NCBI RefSeq assembly: GCF_006335015.1
Contig: NZ_VDGT01000005.1
Coordinates: forward strand, 269,555-333,554
DNA length: 64,000 nt
Direction of reading: 5' to 3'
Source of the DNA: Streptomyces sedi
Lineage (GTDB): Bacteria; Actinomycetota; Actinomycetes; Streptomycetales; Streptomycetaceae
Positions 26,846 through 36,010 of the stretch are shown here, in pieces; position 1 is the stretch's first letter, and the number at the start of each line of letters is the position of its first letter. The notes under the pieces are model-generated. The model was not told where the DNA came from. It ran no database searches and saw only the letters and a program-made list of their open reading frames with translations. The position numbers and the translations under genes are program-made.

Positions 26846-27877
26846 GTGGCTTCCGGAGGACCCGTATGGCGGCGGTTGGCGCCGCGTTCGACGCGCGGTC
26901 GGCGGCTGCTGGTCGCGACGGGTGTGGCCCTGGCGCTGGCGCTGATCGCCGTGTTGGCGCGCCCGCTGGTCGAGGGGGACGGGAAGCCGTCGGGCCGGGT
27001 GACGTTGAGCACCGGGGTGGCCAAGGGCGTCTACGCGCGCTACGGGGACCTGCTGCACGGTCAGTTGGCGAACGACGTGCCCGGTCTCGACGTGGAGCTG
27101 CGGGGCAGCGAGGGCTCGGTGGAGAACATCGAACGCCTGCTGGCCGGTGAGGCGGACTTCGCCATCGCCACGGCCGACTCGATCGCGGACTACCAGCAGC
27201 GGGGCGGCGAGGGCGCCGAGCGGCTACGGGCCTGCGCCCGGCTGTACGACGACTACATGCATCTGGTGGTGCCCGACGGCTCGCCGGTGCGGCGGACCGC
27301 GGACCTCGCGGGGTTGCGGGTCGGTGTCGGCGAGGACCAGTCGGGCGTGCAGCTGGTGACCAGGGAGCTGCTGGCGGCGGCCGGCCTGGACATGGAGCGG
27401 GACCTGACGGCGGTCAGGAAGGGCATCGACAACATGCCGACGATGCTGGAGGCGGGCCGGTTGGACGCCTTCTTCTGGTCGGGCGGGCTGCCGACCTCGG
27501 CCGTCGAGCAGCTGGCCGCGCGGACGAAGATCCGGATCGTGCCGTTGGACGACCTGCTGCCCGCGCTGACCGGGCGCGACGAGGCGGGCGGGGCGACGGC
27601 CCACTACCGGGCGGCGGTGATGCCTCCGGACGCCTACGAGGAGATCCCGGGGTCCGAGGGCATCGACACGTTGGCGGTGGCCAACCTGCTGATCACCACG
27701 GAGGACGCGGACGACAGGCTGGTCGAGGAGATCACCCGCTCGGTGATCAACGGGCGGGACAGCATCGCCGACGTGGTGCACGCGGCGCAGCGCGTGGACC
27801 TGCGGACGGCGATCTACACGCAGCCGCTGGATCTGCACCCCGGGGCGCGCGACTACTACCGTTCCGTCAAGTCCTGA
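26846..27877 (+). CDS. TAXI-family (TRAP transporter-like) solute-binding protein, orphan
   Basis: A 343-residue exported binding protein starting at GTG 26846. A basic N-terminus and one hydrophobic segment (about 20-42, VALALALIAVLARPL) anchor or export it. The TAXI pattern is clear: LSTGVAKGVYARYGDLL, the VENIERLLAGEADFAI block, and a DAFFWSGGLPTSAVEQL segment. TAXI proteins feed TRAP permeases, usually for dicarboxylates or glutamate, but no TRAP permease gene is in this window. It is divergent from miaB and lies 152 bp ahead of the alpha-mannosidase on the same strand. A sensory or orphan role is possible. Confidence 0.87.
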   Translation: MASGGPVWRRLAPRSTRGRRLLVATGVALALALIAVLARPLVEGDGKPSGRVTLSTGVAKGVYARYGDLLHGQLANDVPGLDVELRGSEGSVENIERLLAGEADFAIATADSIADYQQRGGEGAERLRACARLYDDYMHLVVPDGSPVRRTADLAGLRVGVGEDQSGVQLVTRELLAAAGLDMERDLTAVRKGIDNMPTMLEAGRLDAFFWSGGLPTSAVEQLAARTKIRIVPLDDLLPALTGRDEAGGATAHYRAAVMPPDAYEEIPGSEGIDTLAVANLLITTEDADDRLVEEITRSVINGRDSIADVVHAAQRVDLRTAIYTQPLDLHPGARDYYRSVKS

Positions 27878-27991
27878 CCTCTCGCTTTCACTTGGGGATC
27901 GGCGACGGGCCGCGCCGGTTCCGGACCCTTTCTTTCCGCTCTTTTCCGTTTGATTCTGTTCTCGCGGGTTCAGCACTTACCGGGGACCGCA

Positions 27992-28013
27992 CTTCAGAAC
28001 GGCTTCAGAACGG
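27992..28013. repeat. 11-bp perfect tandem duplication ahead of the mannosidase start
   Basis: CTTCAGAACGG occurs twice back to back (27992-28002 and 28003-28013), ending 16 bp before the start codon, just upstream of the GAAGGAG ribosome binding site. It may be a recent slippage event or a tandem binding site. Confidence 0.7.
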
Positions 28014-28029
28014 CGAAGGAGTCACCTTC

Positions 28030-31000
28030 ATGCACGACGACCGTGACCTTGTCGAGCAGCGGCTGCGCCGGGTGCTCGACGAGCGGATCAGGCCGGCGGT
28101 GTACGGCGCCGCGGTGCCGTTGGAACTGGAACGTTGGGACGCCCCCGGGGAGCCCGTCCCGGTGGCCGAGGCGCTGGCCGCCGCCTACCGGCCGGCGCGG
28201 GTCGGCGAGCGGTGGGGGCCGGCGTGGGGCACCAGCTGGTTCCGGCTGACCGGCCGGGTGCCGGCCGAGTGGGCGGGGTCGCGGGTCGAGGCCAGGGTCG
28301 ACCTGGGCTTCGACCGGCAGCTGCCCGGGTTCCAGTGCGAGGGGCTGGTCCACCTCCCGGACGGCACCGCGGTCAAGGGCGTCCATCCGCACAACGACTG
28401 GGTGTCGGTGGCGCGTGCGGCGGAGGGCGGCGAGGAGGTCGAGCTGCTGGTCGAGGCGGCGGCCAACCCGATCCTGGTGGAGGCGCGCCCCACCGAGCTG
28501 GGCGACCGGCTGACCGTCGACGACGAGCCGCTGTACCGGATCGTCCGCGCCGAACTGGCGGTCTTCGAGGCCGAGGTCTGGGAGCTGGTGCGGGATCTGG
28601 AGGTCATCGGCTCGCTGATGGCCGAGCTGGCCGTGGACGACGCCCGCCGCTACGGACTGGTGCGGGCGGTGGAGAACGCGCTGGACGCGGTGGACCTCAC
28701 GGATGTCGCGGGCAGCGCGCCGGCGGCGCGCGCGGCGCTCGCCGAGGTGCTCTCCGCGCCGGCGCACGCGTCCGCGCACCGGCTGAGCGCCGTGGGGCAC
28801 GCGCACATCGACTCCGCCTGGCTGTGGCCGCTGCGGGAGACCGTGCGCAAGGTCTCCCGCACCACCGCCAACGTGGTGGCGCTGCTGGAGGACTCCGACG
28901 AGCTGGTCTTCGCGATGTCGCAGGCGCAGCAGCTGGCCTGGATCAAGGAGCACCGCCCCGAGCTGTTCGAGCGGGTGCGGCGGCGGATCGCCGAGGGCGG
29001 CTTCGTGCCGGTCGGCGGCATGTGGGTGGAGTCGGACACCAACATGGTCGGCGGGGAGGCCATGGCGCGGCAGTTCGTCCACGGGAAGCGGTTCTTCCTG
29101 GACGAGTTCGGGATCGAGACGGAGGAGGTGTGGCTGCCCGACTCCTTCGGCTACACCGCCGCGCTGCCGCAGCTGGTCAGGCTCTCGGGCTCGAAGTGGT
29201 TCCTGACCCAGAAGATCTCCTGGAGCCGGACCAACCCGTTCCCCCACCACACCTTCTGGTGGGAGGGCATCGACGGCACCCGGGTCTTCACCCACTTCCC
29301 GCCGGTCGACACCTACAACTCGGACCTCACCGGCGGCGAGCTGGCGCACGCCGCGCGGAACTACCGGGAGAAGGGGCGCGGCAGCCGTTCCCTGGTGCCG
29401 TTCGGCTTCGGCGACGGCGGCGGCGGGCCCACCCGCGAGATGCTGGGCCGGGCGCGGCGGGTCCGCGACCTGGAGGGCTCGCCCCGGGTCGAGATCGAGC
29501 CGCCGGCCGCGTTCTTCGCCAAGGCGCACGAGGAGTACCCGGACGCGCCGGTCTGGGTCGGCGAGCTGTATCTGGAGCTGCACCGGGGCACCTACACCTC
29601 GCAGGCCAAGACCAAGCAGGGCAACCGGCACAGCGAGTCGCTGCTGCGGGAGGCCGAGCTGTGGGCGGCCACGGCGGCGGTGCGGGTGCCCGGGTACGCC
29701 TACCCGTACGAGGAGTTGGACCGGATCTGGAAGACGGTGCTGCTGCACCAGTTCCACGACATCCTGCCGGGTTCCTCGATCGCCTGGGTGCACCGGGAGG
29801 CCAGGGAGACCTACGCGCGGCTGCGCGAGGAGCTGCTGGCGCTGGTGGACGCGGCGCAGCGGGCGCTGGCCGGCCCGGGCGCCGGGACCGTGGTCTTCAA
29901 CGCGGCGCCGCACGAGCGCTCCGGGGTGCCGGGCGGTGGCGCGCGCCGGCGGCCGGTGGGCGGCGCCTCGGCCGTCGGGGTCGAGGAGCGGCCGGACGGC
30001 GGGTTCACGCTGGACAACGGGCTGCTGCGGGTCGAGGTCGACGGCCGTGGCCTGGTGGTCTCCGCGGTGGACCGGGACAGCGGCCGGGAGGCGGTGGCCC
30101 CCGGCCTGGCGGGCAACCTGCTCCAGCTGCACCCGGACTTCCCGAACGCGTGGGACGCCTGGGACCTGGACGAGTTCTACCGCAACCGGGTGCGTGACCT
30201 GGTGGAGGTCGAGTCGCTGGAACGGGTCGACGCGGACGGCACCGCGGGCGAGGGGGCGGCGACGGTGCGCGTCACCCGCGCGTTCGGCGCCTCCCGGGTG
30301 GTGCAGCTGATCGTGCTGCGCCCCGGCGCGCGCTCGGTGGAGTTCGACACCACCGTGGACTGGCGGGAGAGCGAGCAGGTGTTGAAGGCCGCCTTCCCCC
30401 TGGATGTGAAGGCCGACCAGTCGGCGTCCGAGACGCAGTTCGGGCACGTCTTCCGCCCCACCCACACCAACACCTCGTGGGAGGCGGCCAAGTTCGAGAT
30501 CTGCGCGCACCGCTGGGTGCACGTGGGCGAGCCGGGGTACGGGGCCGCCGTGGTCAACGACTCGACCTACGGGCACGACGTGACCAGGGACGTGCGCGAG
30601 GACGGCGGGCAGACCACCACCGTGCGGCTGTCGCTGCTGCGTGCCCCGCGCTACCCGGACCCGGAGACCGACCAGGGCGAGCACCGGCTGCGCTTCGGTC
30701 TGGTGCCGGGCGCCGAGCTGGGCGACGCGGTGCGCGAGGGCCACCGGATCAACCTGCCGGAGCGCGCGGTGCCGGGCGACGCCGAGGTGGCGCCGCTGGT
30801 CGGGGTGGTCGAGTCGGCGGGCGCGGGGAGCATCGTGGTCTCCGCCGTGAAGCTGGCCGACGACCGCACCGGCGACCTGGTGGTGCGGCTCTACGAGTCC
30901 GGCGGCCGGCGGGCCTCCGGCGAGCTGCGCGTCGACGCCGAGGTGGCGGAGGTCGGCATCACGGACCTGCTGGAACGCCCGCTGGCGGACGAGCCGGCTC

Positions 31001-31080
31001 TTGAGGTGAAGGAGGGGCGCGTACCGATCACGTTGCGCCCCTTCCAGATCCTCACGCTGCGTCTGGCGCGCCGGGCTTGA
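28030..31080 (+). CDS. Glycoside hydrolase family 38 alpha-mannosidase
   Basis: A 1016-residue GH38 enzyme that hydrolyses alpha-mannosides. The zinc site and core motif GHAHIDSAWLWPLRE is at about 256-270, WVESDTNMVGGE at about 332, and the nucleophile Asp371 in WLPDSFGYTAALPQL. The central GH38 domain is followed by the mid helical domain (GTYTSQAKTKQGNR, HQFHDILPGSSI) and C-terminal beta domains. There is no signal peptide, so it acts in the cytoplasm, probably on imported glycan fragments. The ATG at 28030 has GAAGGAG upstream. Its 3' end overlaps the convergent gluK gene by 29 bp. Confidence 0.95.
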   Translation: MHDDRDLVEQRLRRVLDERIRPAVYGAAVPLELERWDAPGEPVPVAEALAAAYRPARVGERWGPAWGTSWFRLTGRVPAEWAGSRVEARVDLGFDRQLPGFQCEGLVHLPDGTAVKGVHPHNDWVSVARAAEGGEEVELLVEAAANPILVEARPTELGDRLTVDDEPLYRIVRAELAVFEAEVWELVRDLEVIGSLMAELAVDDARRYGLVRAVENALDAVDLTDVAGSAPAARAALAEVLSAPAHASAHRLSAVGHAHIDSAWLWPLRETVRKVSRTTANVVALLEDSDELVFAMSQAQQLAWIKEHRPELFERVRRRIAEGGFVPVGGMWVESDTNMVGGEAMARQFVHGKRFFLDEFGIETEEVWLPDSFGYTAALPQLVRLSGSKWFLTQKISWSRTNPFPHHTFWWEGIDGTRVFTHFPPVDTYNSDLTGGELAHAARNYREKGRGSRSLVPFGFGDGGGGPTREMLGRARRVRDLEGSPRVEIEPPAAFFAKAHEEYPDAPVWVGELYLELHRGTYTSQAKTKQGNRHSESLLREAELWAATAAVRVPGYAYPYEELDRIWKTVLLHQFHDILPGSSIAWVHREARETYARLREELLALVDAAQRALAGPGAGTVVFNAAPHERSGVPGGGARRRPVGGASAVGVEERPDGGFTLDNGLLRVEVDGRGLVVSAVDRDSGREAVAPGLAGNLLQLHPDFPNAWDAWDLDEFYRNRVRDLVEVESLERVDADGTAGEGAATVRVTRAFGASRVVQLIVLRPGARSVEFDTTVDWRESEQVLKAAFPLDVKADQSASETQFGHVFRPTHTNTSWEAAKFEICAHRWVHVGEPGYGAAVVNDSTYGHDVTRDVREDGGQTTTVRLSLLRAPRYPDPETDQGEHRLRFGLVPGAELGDAVREGHRINLPERAVPGDAEVAPLVGVVESAGAGSIVVSAVKLADDRTGDLVVRLYESGGRRASGELRVDAEVAEVGITDLLERPLADEPALEVKEGRVPITLRPFQILTLRLARRA

Positions 31081-32503
31081 GGGAGACGTAGGAGGCGGGG
31101 AGCGTGGCGGGCTCCGGCTGGTGCCGGGGCACCGTCACGATCACCCGCAGACCCGTCGGCCGGTTGTGGGCGTAGGCGATCTCCGCCCCGCCGGCCGCCA
31201 GCAGGGCACCGACGATGGACAGGCCGAGCCCCGACCCCGAGACGTTCTGGTGGCGGTGGCTGCGCCAGAAGCGGGAGCCGACCCGTTCCAGCTCGTCGTC
31301 GGCGACGCCCGGCCCGCTGTCCGCGACCTCGATGACGACGCTGTCGCCCTCGGGGGTCACGGACAGCTCCACCACCCCGCCCTCGGGCGTGAACTTCAGC
31401 GCGTTGTCGACCACCGCGTCCAGCGCGCTGGAGAGCCCGACCGGGTCGGCCCACCCGGTCACCGCCGTGGGCCCGGCGAGCCGCACCTCCACCCCGTCCC
31501 GGTCGGCGACCAGCCGCCAGGCACCCGCCCGCTCGGCGAGCAGCGCGGCGACGTCGACCACCCGCGGATCGGCCGTGGTGTGCTCGGCCAGGGCCAGGTC
31601 CAGCAGCCCGTCCAACACCTGGGCGAGCCGCTTGCCCTCGGCGCGCACGGAGGCGAACTCCTCGTTGCCCTCGGGCAGTTCCAGCCCCAGCAGGTCGATG
31701 CGGAGCAGCAGCGCGGAGAGCGGGTTGCGCAGCTGGTGGGAGGCGTCGGCGACGAAGGCGCGCTGCTGTTCCAGCACGTCCTCCACGTGATCGGCCATCT
31801 CGTTGAAGGAGACCGCGAGCCGCCGCAGCTCCGGCGGGCCGCCGGCCGGCGCCACCCGCGCGGTGAGCCGCCCGGTCGCGATGTGGTGCGTCGCCCGGTC
31901 CAGCACCCGCACCGGGCGCAGCACCCAACGCGTCAGCTGGAACGCCGCCACCACCGCCAGCAGCAGCGCCGCCGCCTCCCCCAGCAGGATCCCCAGCCAG
32001 CCGGAGAGGATCCGGGAGCGCAGCGGACCGGTCGGCGACTCGGTCACCACCACGGCGATCACGTCGCCGTCCCGGATCACCGGCGAGGCCACCACCAGCG
32101 TGCGGTCCTCGTCCCACGGCCATACCTGGGAGGGCCCCTGACTGCGGCGCCCGGCCAGCGCCTCGGCGAACTCCGGTCCCGTCCTGCCGCCCGGCACCCC
32201 CCATCCGTCGGGCGAGGCCGCCACCGCCTCGGCGTCGCGGTCGAAGACCCCCGCGCTGATGCCGTAGACCTCCTGGTAGCGGCCCAGCTCCTCGGTGAGC
32301 GCGTTCAGCGACTCCCGGTGGGTGGCGTCCGGCGGCCCCGAGACGAACTGCGCGAGCGAGGCGAAGCGCGCGGTGTCGTCGATCCGGTCGACGACCACCC
32401 GCTGCTGCTCACTCCTCGCCTGGCTCGCCGCCAGCGGAACGCCCAGCGCGAGCAGCACCCCCATCAACAACACGATCAACAGTGGAAGCAGCCGAGAACG
32501 CAC
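31052..32503 (-). CDS. gluK: Sensor histidine kinase GluK (glutamate-sensing two-component system)
   Basis: A 483-residue membrane kinase starting at GTG 32503. TM1 is residues 5-26, an extracytoplasmic sensor of about 135 residues follows, and TM2 is about 165-190, then HAMP. The H-box ASHQLRNPLSALL places the phosphorylated His at 256. N (VDNALKF), G1 (VADSGPGV) and G2 (SGSGLGLSIV) boxes complete the ATPase domain. The gene follows the response regulator by 90 bp, and the pair faces away from gluABCD, the arrangement described for S. coelicolor GluR-GluK, which activates glutamate uptake. Assignment by position and family. Confidence 0.85.
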   Translation of the reverse strand: MRSRLLPLLIVLLMGVLLALGVPLAASQARSEQQRVVVDRIDDTARFASLAQFVSGPPDATHRESLNALTEELGRYQEVYGISAGVFDRDAEAVAASPDGWGVPGGRTGPEFAEALAGRRSQGPSQVWPWDEDRTLVVASPVIRDGDVIAVVVTESPTGPLRSRILSGWLGILLGEAAALLLAVVAAFQLTRWVLRPVRVLDRATHHIATGRLTARVAPAGGPPELRRLAVSFNEMADHVEDVLEQQRAFVADASHQLRNPLSALLLRIDLLGLELPEGNEEFASVRAEGKRLAQVLDGLLDLALAEHTTADPRVVDVAALLAERAGAWRLVADRDGVEVRLAGPTAVTGWADPVGLSSALDAVVDNALKFTPEGGVVELSVTPEGDSVVIEVADSGPGVADDELERVGSRFWRSHRHQNVSGSGLGLSIVGALLAAGGAEIAYAHNRPTGLRVIVTVPRHQPEPATLPASYVSLKPGAPDAA

Positions 32504-32593
32504 CGAAGTCTTCCTGTCGCAGAACCATCAAACCGTCGCCTTGCCGTCGCACGGCGACCGCCGGCGAGAGGCCGCCCTCCCGGGGCCGCCCGT

Positions 32594-33280
32594 TCAGAGC
32601 CCCGGCAACGCCAGCCGGTAGCCGACTCCCCTGACCGTCTCCACCAGCCCGGGCCGGCGCAACTTCGAACGCAGCGAGGCGATGTGCACCTCCAGGGTGC
32701 GCCCGGTCCCCTCCCAGCTGGTCTGCCACACGTCGCTGATGATCTGCTCGCGCCGGAAGACCACCCCTGGCCGCTGGGCCAACAGCGCCAGCAGGTCGAA
32801 CTCCTTGCGGGTCAGCACGACCCGCTCGCCGTCCACCTCGACCCTGCGGGTCGCCAGCTCCACCACCATCGGCCCCAGCGTCAGTACCTCGGCCGGCTCC
32901 TCCTCGGGGGCGGCCGGCTCCTCGACGGTGCGCCGGCTCACCGCGTGGATGCGGGCCAGCAGCTCGCCCGTGTCGTACGGCTTGACCACGTAGTCGTCCG
33001 CGCCCAGGTTCAGCCCGTGGATGCGGGAGCGCACGTCCGACCTGGCGGTCACCATGATCACCGGAGTGGAGGTGAGGCGACGGATGCGGCCGCAGACCTC
33101 GAAGCCGTCCACGTCGGGCAGGCCCAGGTCCAGCAGGACGACGCCGAAGCCACCGGACCGGAGCTCGGCGAGCGCCTCCTCGCCGGTGCGGACGCGCACG
33201 GCGGTGAAGCCGTGCCGGTTCAGGACCGCCACCAGGGCGGCGGCGACGTGTTCGTCGTCCTCGACCAACAGCAGGCGCAA
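32594..33280 (-). CDS. gluR: OmpR-family response regulator GluR
   Basis: A 228-residue response regulator. The receiver domain has the acidic pocket VEDDE, phospho-acceptor Asp51 in LLDLGLPDVDGF and Lys100 in VVKPYD. The C-terminal winged helix (about 130-226) has EFDLLALLAQRPGVVF and the recognition region LEVHIASLRSKL. The only start that fits the domain is TTG 33280, with AAGGGAG seven bases upstream. It is divergent from gluA across 298 bp, where its binding sites should lie; I could not identify a repeat that is clearly its operator. Confidence 0.85.
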   Translation of the reverse strand: MRLLLVEDDEHVAAALVAVLNRHGFTAVRVRTGEEALAELRSGGFGVVLLDLGLPDVDGFEVCGRIRRLTSTPVIMVTARSDVRSRIHGLNLGADDYVVKPYDTGELLARIHAVSRRTVEEPAAPEEEPAEVLTLGPMVVELATRRVEVDGERVVLTRKEFDLLALLAQRPGVVFRREQIISDVWQTSWEGTGRTLEVHIASLRSKLRRPGLVETVRGVGYRLALPGL

Positions 33281-33515
33281 CCCGTGCTCCCTTCCCCGCT
33301 CGGTGCTCCCGGCCGTCGACCCGGCCGTTCCGCCGCACGCCTGCCCCGGAAACGGATTCCGAAGCAGCGCTACGAGAACGATTGAAGCAGGAGAACGCCC
33401 CGCGCAGACGTCTCGGAGGAACAACGTCACCGGGTGCGGAACAGAGCCCCACAGACGGTTACTGCCCGTAGAGGGAAGCAACGCGATCGTTATGCTCAAT
33501 TTCCGCTCAGATCTG

Positions 33516-33545
33516 CTGACGCTGCGTTGTACAGCTGGCTAGGGT
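33516..33545 (+). promoter_or_regulatory. Possible gluA promoter
   Basis: CTGACG (33516-33521) and TAGGGT (33540-33545) are separated by 18 bp and lie 34 bp ahead of the gluA start, in the AT-richer part of the gluR-gluA intergenic region. The match to the main sigma factor consensus is moderate. Confidence 0.4.
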
Positions 33546-33578
33546 CCCTGCAACCGACGAGGATGGAGCCACTCCACG

Positions 33579-34364
33579 ATGAGCGATGCGCCGCTGACCA
33601 AGGACCCCGCGGAGTCCGCGCCCCTGGCGGAGGACCTGGTCGTCCTGGAGAGCGTGGACAAGCACTTCGGTGCCCTGCACGTGCTCCAGGACATCAACCT
33701 GACCATCAAGCGCGGTGAGGTCGTCGTCGTGATCGGCCCCTCGGGCTCCGGCAAGTCCACGCTCTGCCGAGCGATCAACCGCCTGGAGACCATCGACGGC
33801 GGCTCCATCACGATCGACGAGAAGCCCCTGCCCGAGGAGGGTCGGGAGCTGGCCCGCCTCCGTGCGGATGTCGGCATGGTCTTCCAGTCCTTCAATCTCT
33901 TCGCCCACAAGACCGTGCTCCAGAACGTGACCCTGGGGCCCGTCAAGGTCCGTGGGATCTCGAAGGAGGAGGCGGAGACCAAGGCGAGGGGCCTGCTGGA
34001 CCGGGTCGGGGTCGGCAACCAGGCCGACAAGTACCCGGCGCAGCTCTCCGGCGGCCAGCAGCAGCGTGTGGCCATCGCCCGCGCGCTGGCCATGGAGCCG
34101 AAGGTGATGCTCTTCGACGAGCCCACCTCGGCCCTGGACCCGGAGATGATCAACGAGGTTCTGGAGGTCATGCAGCAGCTCGCCAGGGAGGGCATGACGA
34201 TGGTCGTGGTCACCCACGAGATGGGCTTCGCCCGTTCCGCCGCGAACCGCGTGGTCTTCATGGCCGACGGCCGGATCGTCGAAGAGGCCGAGCCGCACCA
34301 GTTCTTCGACAACCCGCGCAGCGACCGTGCCAAGGACTTCCTCTCGAAGATCCTCCAGCACTGA
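33579..34364 (+). CDS. gluA: Glutamate ABC transporter ATP-binding protein
   Basis: The 261-residue ATPase of the gluABCD glutamate importer. Walker A is GPSGSGKST, the signature [15 protein letters not shown], Walker [15 protein letters not shown], and the switch His is in VVTHEMGFA. It belongs to the polar amino acid (GlnQ/HisP) subclass. An 18-residue N-terminal extension precedes the ABC domain. First gene of the operon; gluB follows after 72 bp. Divergent from its regulators gluRK. Confidence 0.95.
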   Translation: MSDAPLTKDPAESAPLAEDLVVLESVDKHFGALHVLQDINLTIKRGEVVVVIGPSGSGKSTLCRAINRLETIDGGSITIDEKPLPEEGRELARLRADVGMVFQSFNLFAHKTVLQNVTLGPVKVRGISKEEAETKARGLLDRVGVGNQADKYPAQLSGGQQQRVAIARALAMEPKVMLFDEPTSALDPEMINEVLEVMQQLAREGMTMVVVTHEMGFARSAANRVVFMADGRIVEEAEPHQFFDNPRSDRAKDFLSKILQH

Positions 34365-34436
34365 GAACCCCGCCCGAGAGGCGACCACACCCCCACTGAC
34401 ATGACGCACCCTCCTCGACTCTAAGGAACACGCACC

Positions 34437-35246
34437 ATGAGACTTCGCAAGGCCAGTGCCCTCGCCGCCGGCGTGCTCGCCCTCTCCCTCGCCGCGACCG
34501 CCTGCGGCGGCGGCGGTGACGACGACAAGATCAGCGTCGGCATCAAGTACGACCAGCCGGGCCTTGGCCTCAAGACCCCCGACGGCGACTTCGTCGGCTT
34601 CGACGTCGACGTGGCGACCTATATCGCCGGCGAGCTGGGGTACGAGCCGGACCAGATCGACTTCGTCGAGTCGCCCAGTGGCGACCGCGAGACGATGCTG
34701 GACCGGGGCGACGTCGACTTCATCGTGGCCAGCTACTCCATCACCGACGAGCGCAAGGAGCAGGTGGACTTCGCCGGCCCCTACTTCGTCGCCCACCAGG
34801 ACCTGCTGATCCGCGACGGCGAGAGCGTGCCCAACGAGGAGGCCATCGCCGACCTCACGCTGTGCTCCGTCGGTGGCTCGACCTCGGCCGCCAACCTGGC
34901 CGAGCAGTACCCGGGCGCCGGCCTGGAGGAGCTGGGCACCTACTCCGAGTGTCTGACCGGCCTGGAGAACGAGACCGTGGACGCGCTGACCACGGACGAC
35001 TCCATCCTCGCCGGCTACGCCGCGCAGGAGCAGAACCAGGGCAAGTTCACGCTGGCCGGCCTCTCGCTGAGCGACGAGTACTACGGCGTGGGCATCCCCA
35101 AGGGCGAGACCGAGCGGCGGGACGACATCAACGCGGCGATCACCAAGATGGTCGACGACGGCGCCTGGCAGGAGGCCGTGGACGAGCACTTCGGTCCGGC
35201 CGGCCACGAGGTGGAGCCGGCTCCGGAGCTCACCGAGACCAGCTGA
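34437..35246 (+). CDS. gluB: Glutamate-binding lipoprotein of the ABC transporter
   Basis: A 269-residue extracellular binding protein. The signal peptide ends in the lipobox AATAC, with Cys23 the lipidated residue. The family 3 solute-binding fold follows (VGIKYDQPGLG, FVGFDVDVATYIAGELGY, LDRGDVDFIVASYSIT). The ligand is inferred from the transporter family and neighbouring gluRK. A hairpin with a short U-rich tail lies between this gene and gluC, which would raise the ratio of binding protein to permease. Confidence 0.95.
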   Translation: MRLRKASALAAGVLALSLAATACGGGGDDDKISVGIKYDQPGLGLKTPDGDFVGFDVDVATYIAGELGYEPDQIDFVESPSGDRETMLDRGDVDFIVASYSITDERKEQVDFAGPYFVAHQDLLIRDGESVPNEEAIADLTLCSVGGSTSAANLAEQYPGAGLEELGTYSECLTGLENETVDALTTDDSILAGYAAQEQNQGKFTLAGLSLSDEYYGVGIPKGETERRDDINAAITKMVDDGAWQEAVDEHFGPAGHEVEPAPELTETS

Positions 35247-35269
35247 CCCCACGAAACTCCGGTAACGCG

Positions 35270-35300
35270 GTGGCGTGCCGTCGCTGCGGCGGCACGCCAC
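35270..35300 (+). terminator. Intra-operon hairpin between gluB and gluC (partial terminator)
   Basis: GTGGCGTGCCG (35270-35280) pairs exactly over 11 bp with CGGCACGCCAC (35290-35300), followed by ACCCTTTTCC. It begins 24 bp after the gluB stop and ends 38 bp before the gluC start. Confidence 0.7.
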
Positions 35301-35338
35301 ACCCTTTTCCCATCCTCTAGGCGAGACTGAGAGATTCC

Positions 35339-36010
35339 GTGTTCGATTTCCTTGATCTCGAGCAGTACGACCTCTTCGGGGCGTTCTGGACCACGGTGCA
35401 GCTCACCGTTTACTCCGCGATCGGATCACTGATCTGGGGCACGCTGTTGGCCGCGATGCGGGTCAGCCCCGTGCCGATCATGCGGGCCTTCGGCACGGCC
35501 TACGTGAACCTCCTGCGGAACACGCCCCTCACGCTGGTCATCGTCGCCTGCTCCCAGGGCCTCTATTTCACGATGGGGGTGTCCATGGGGGCGAGCGGCT
35601 CCGAGAACATCGCGTTCCGGCTTGCCGTGCTCGGCTTCATCGTCTACACCTCGACCTTCGTCTGCGAGGCCCTGCGCTCCGGCATCAACACCGTGCCGGT
35701 GGGCCAGGCCGAGGCGGCGAGAGCGCTCGGGCTCAACTTCAGCCAGGTGCTGCGCCTCGTGGTGCTGCCCCAGGCATTCCGCGCGGTGGTCGCCCCGCTG
35801 GCGAACGTGCTGATCGCCCTGACCAAGAACACCACAGTGGCCGCGACCATCGGCGTCGCCGAAGCAGCCCTGTTGATGCGCGACATGATCGAACGGGAAG
35901 CGCAACTCATCCCGATCGCCGCCGTGTTCGCCTTTGGATTCATTGTTCTCACCCTCCCGACCGGTCTGCTTCTCGGCTGGGTGAGCAAGCGAGTGGCGGT
36001 GAAGCGATGA
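35339..36010 (+). CDS. gluC: Glutamate ABC transporter permease, GluC
   Basis: A 223-residue membrane permease of the HisMQ type starting at GTG 35339. It has about five hydrophobic segments, the N-terminal FWTTVQLTVYSAIGSLIWG, and the coupling loop EAARALGLNFSQVLRLVVLPQ that contacts the ATPase. It overlaps gluD by 4 bp (ATGA), so the two permease subunits are translationally coupled. Confidence 0.94.
   Translation: MFDFLDLEQYDLFGAFWTTVQLTVYSAIGSLIWGTLLAAMRVSPVPIMRAFGTAYVNLLRNTPLTLVIVACSQGLYFTMGVSMGASGSENIAFRLAVLGFIVYTSTFVCEALRSGINTVPVGQAEAARALGLNFSQVLRLVVLPQAFRAVVAPLANVLIALTKNTTVAATIGVAEAALLMRDMIEREAQLIPIAAVFAFGFIVLTLPTGLLLGWVSKRVAVKR

Noticed and set aside
27994..30744. Long minus-strand open frame (about 916 codons) opposite the alpha-mannosidase
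   Set aside because: Low-complexity Gln/Arg/His-rich shadow of a clear GH38 gene; no ribosome binding site or family match.
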